DNA of 64,000 nt from Mesorhizobium sp. L-2-11 (lineage in GTDB: Bacteria > Pseudomonadota > Alphaproteobacteria > Rhizobiales > Rhizobiaceae): assembly GCF_016756595.1 (NCBI RefSeq), contig NZ_AP023257.1:3364001-3428000 (forward strand), read 5' to 3'. Positions within the stretch are counted from its first letter, which is position 1. The number at the start of each line of letters is the position of its first letter. Below the pieces are notes generated by a model. The model saw only the letters and a list, made by a program, of their open reading frames with translations. It was not told the DNA's origin and ran no database searches. This document shows positions 63,122-64,000 of the stretch, in pieces. The translations under genes and the position numbers were made by a program.

Positions 63122-64000
63122 ATGTCCGCCCACCGGATTCAAACCTCCAAACGCCTCATGCCGAAGAAGAACTTTCATCGGCCCGAACGGTCTCCCGAAC
63201 GACCGACGATCGAGACGCTGCCGGAGGAGGTGGCAAGGATCCGAGATTTGGCGGAAGCCTGGATAATCCGCAATATTGGAAAAAAGGGCCTGTTTACCTA
63301 CAGTATCAATCCCTATACCGGCGAGAGATCTGAAAAAAACAATGAACTAAGACAGCTTATGTCATCGCGCACGTTAGCGGAAATGAGCGTCAAAGATCTC
63401 TCGCTTCGCCCTGTTCATCGCCGGAATTTGTCGTTCATCATGAATATCTGGTATAGGGAGGAGGGTGGTATTGGTTACATTGAATATGATGGCAAGTCAA
63501 AGCTCGGGGCGAATGCGATGCTGCTTCGCACATTCTCGGCAAGTCCTCACTTTGAACAGTTCCAGTTAAAGGCGAATGCAGCCGCGGATGGCATCCTTGC
63601 GCTCCAGAATGCAGACGGGTCCTTTCGACCTTGGCTAAAGGAGCCGAATTATTCTTTCGACGCGAAATACCTCTTAACATTTTACTCGGGGGAAGCATTA
63701 GTAGCTTTGCTTGAATATTATTTCCGGACTGGATTAACCCGGTATTTCGAAGAAGCGGCGCGCAGTGCAGAATTCTATTTAGAGGAATATGTCCGCAAGA
63801 TCGCCGATAACTTTTATCCGGCATACGTCCCTTGGCACACCATCGCATATCGGCATCTATTTGCGTTAACGAAAGCCGATAAATTCGCCGAGGCTGTGTT
63901 TACTCTGAACGACAAATTGCTTGAACTTCAGGACCGGTCACACAGGATTGGACGATTCTTCAATCCAGCAACCCCTCAGTACGGCCTCCCACACGCGTCC
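63122..64000 (+). CDS. start of an unrecognised protein, cut by the window end
   Basis: The frame from ATG 63122 (MSAHRIQTSKRLMPKKNFHR) stays open for 293 codons to the window edge. The sequence is helical with aromatic-rich segments (ADGILALQNADGSFRPWLKE, GEALVALLEYYFRTGLTRYF and PAYVPWHTIAYRHLFALTKA), which suggests an alpha/alpha-toroid like those of some glycosidases and terpene-cyclase-fold proteins. This is inference. ATG 63158 is an alternative start. Lower GC and AT-ending codons after 63250 (TTA, TAT, AAT) contrast with the rest of the window and hint at horizontal transfer. Nothing is seen in 62876-63121. Confidence 0.6.
   Translation, partial: MSAHRIQTSKRLMPKKNFHRPERSPERPTIETLPEEVARIRDLAEAWIIRNIGKKGLFTYSINPYTGERSEKNNELRQLMSSRTLAEMSVKDLSLRPVHRRNLSFIMNIWYREEGGIGYIEYDGKSKLGANAMLLRTFSASPHFEQFQLKANAAADGILALQNADGSFRPWLKEPNYSFDAKYLLTFYSGEALVALLEYYFRTGLTRYFEEAARSAEFYLEEYVRKIADNFYPAYVPWHTIAYRHLFALTKADKFAEAVFTLNDKLLELQDRSHRIGRFFNPATPQYGLPHAS

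Overview
The window is GC-rich chromosomal DNA from an alphaproteobacterium of the Rhizobiales. Gene content and order look most like Mesorhizobium: fused secDF, tatABC behind scpAB, surE-pcm-LysM/M23, a coxMNOP-type oxidase operon, DUF1127 genes and characteristic palindromic intergenic repeats. The genus is inferred from remembered gene order and protein similarity, not from a search.

Positions 1-26,900 are mostly housekeeping. They hold the end of a probable exoR, xthA, a VOC protein, erpA, dgt, argS, a large SPOR-domain envelope protein, nagZ, scpAB, tatABC, serS, surE, pcm, an NlpD-like LysM/LytM lipoprotein, a DUF815 ATPase, yajC, secDF, homologues of the mitochondrial complex I assembly factors NDUFAF3 and NDUFAF6, a parDE toxin-antitoxin pair with its own palindrome, and trmFO. 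Gene boundaries are often marked by short tandem duplications or dispersed palindromic repeats. A decayed copy of the 5' end of secD sits between yajC and the intact gene.

Positions 26,900-38,700 are more mixed. Two DUF1127 microproteins are followed by two tandem RNA units, each with three hairpins exposing CCTCCTCCC, the anti-Shine-Dalgarno motif of 'cuckoo' sRNAs. Next come a DUF2157 gene broken by two frameshifts, tRNA-Leu(TAG) with a partial tRNA-Leu relic 1.4 kb away, a Gly-rich repeat protein, tig, an ABM monooxygenase, a haloalkane-dehalogenase-like hydrolase, cytochrome c, heme O synthase, a DUF2189 protein and a YbaK-family deacylase.

Positions 38,800-43,400 carry a complete accessory cytochrome oxidase operon on the minus strand (subunits II, I, III, III-like and IV). 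It is followed by a LysR/MFS divergent pair, radC, map, DUF982 and DUF2161 genes.

Positions 49,400-62,900 form a putative type I secretion locus. A minus-strand operon encodes a 697-aa Gly/Asp/Asn-rich protein, a 669-aa acidic protein, a type I ABC transporter with a long disordered N-terminus, an HlyD-type adaptor and a GNAT-TPR fusion. A LuxR-type regulator and an Rx4H (HEPN-like) protein are divergent. Nearby are a LapG-like transglutaminase-type lipoprotein peptidase and a secreted (Gly-Asp)n protein. Together these suggest a surface or biofilm protein export system with its own modifying enzyme and processing protease. The last 0.9 kb is lower in GC and contains the start of an unrecognised gene cut by the window edge.
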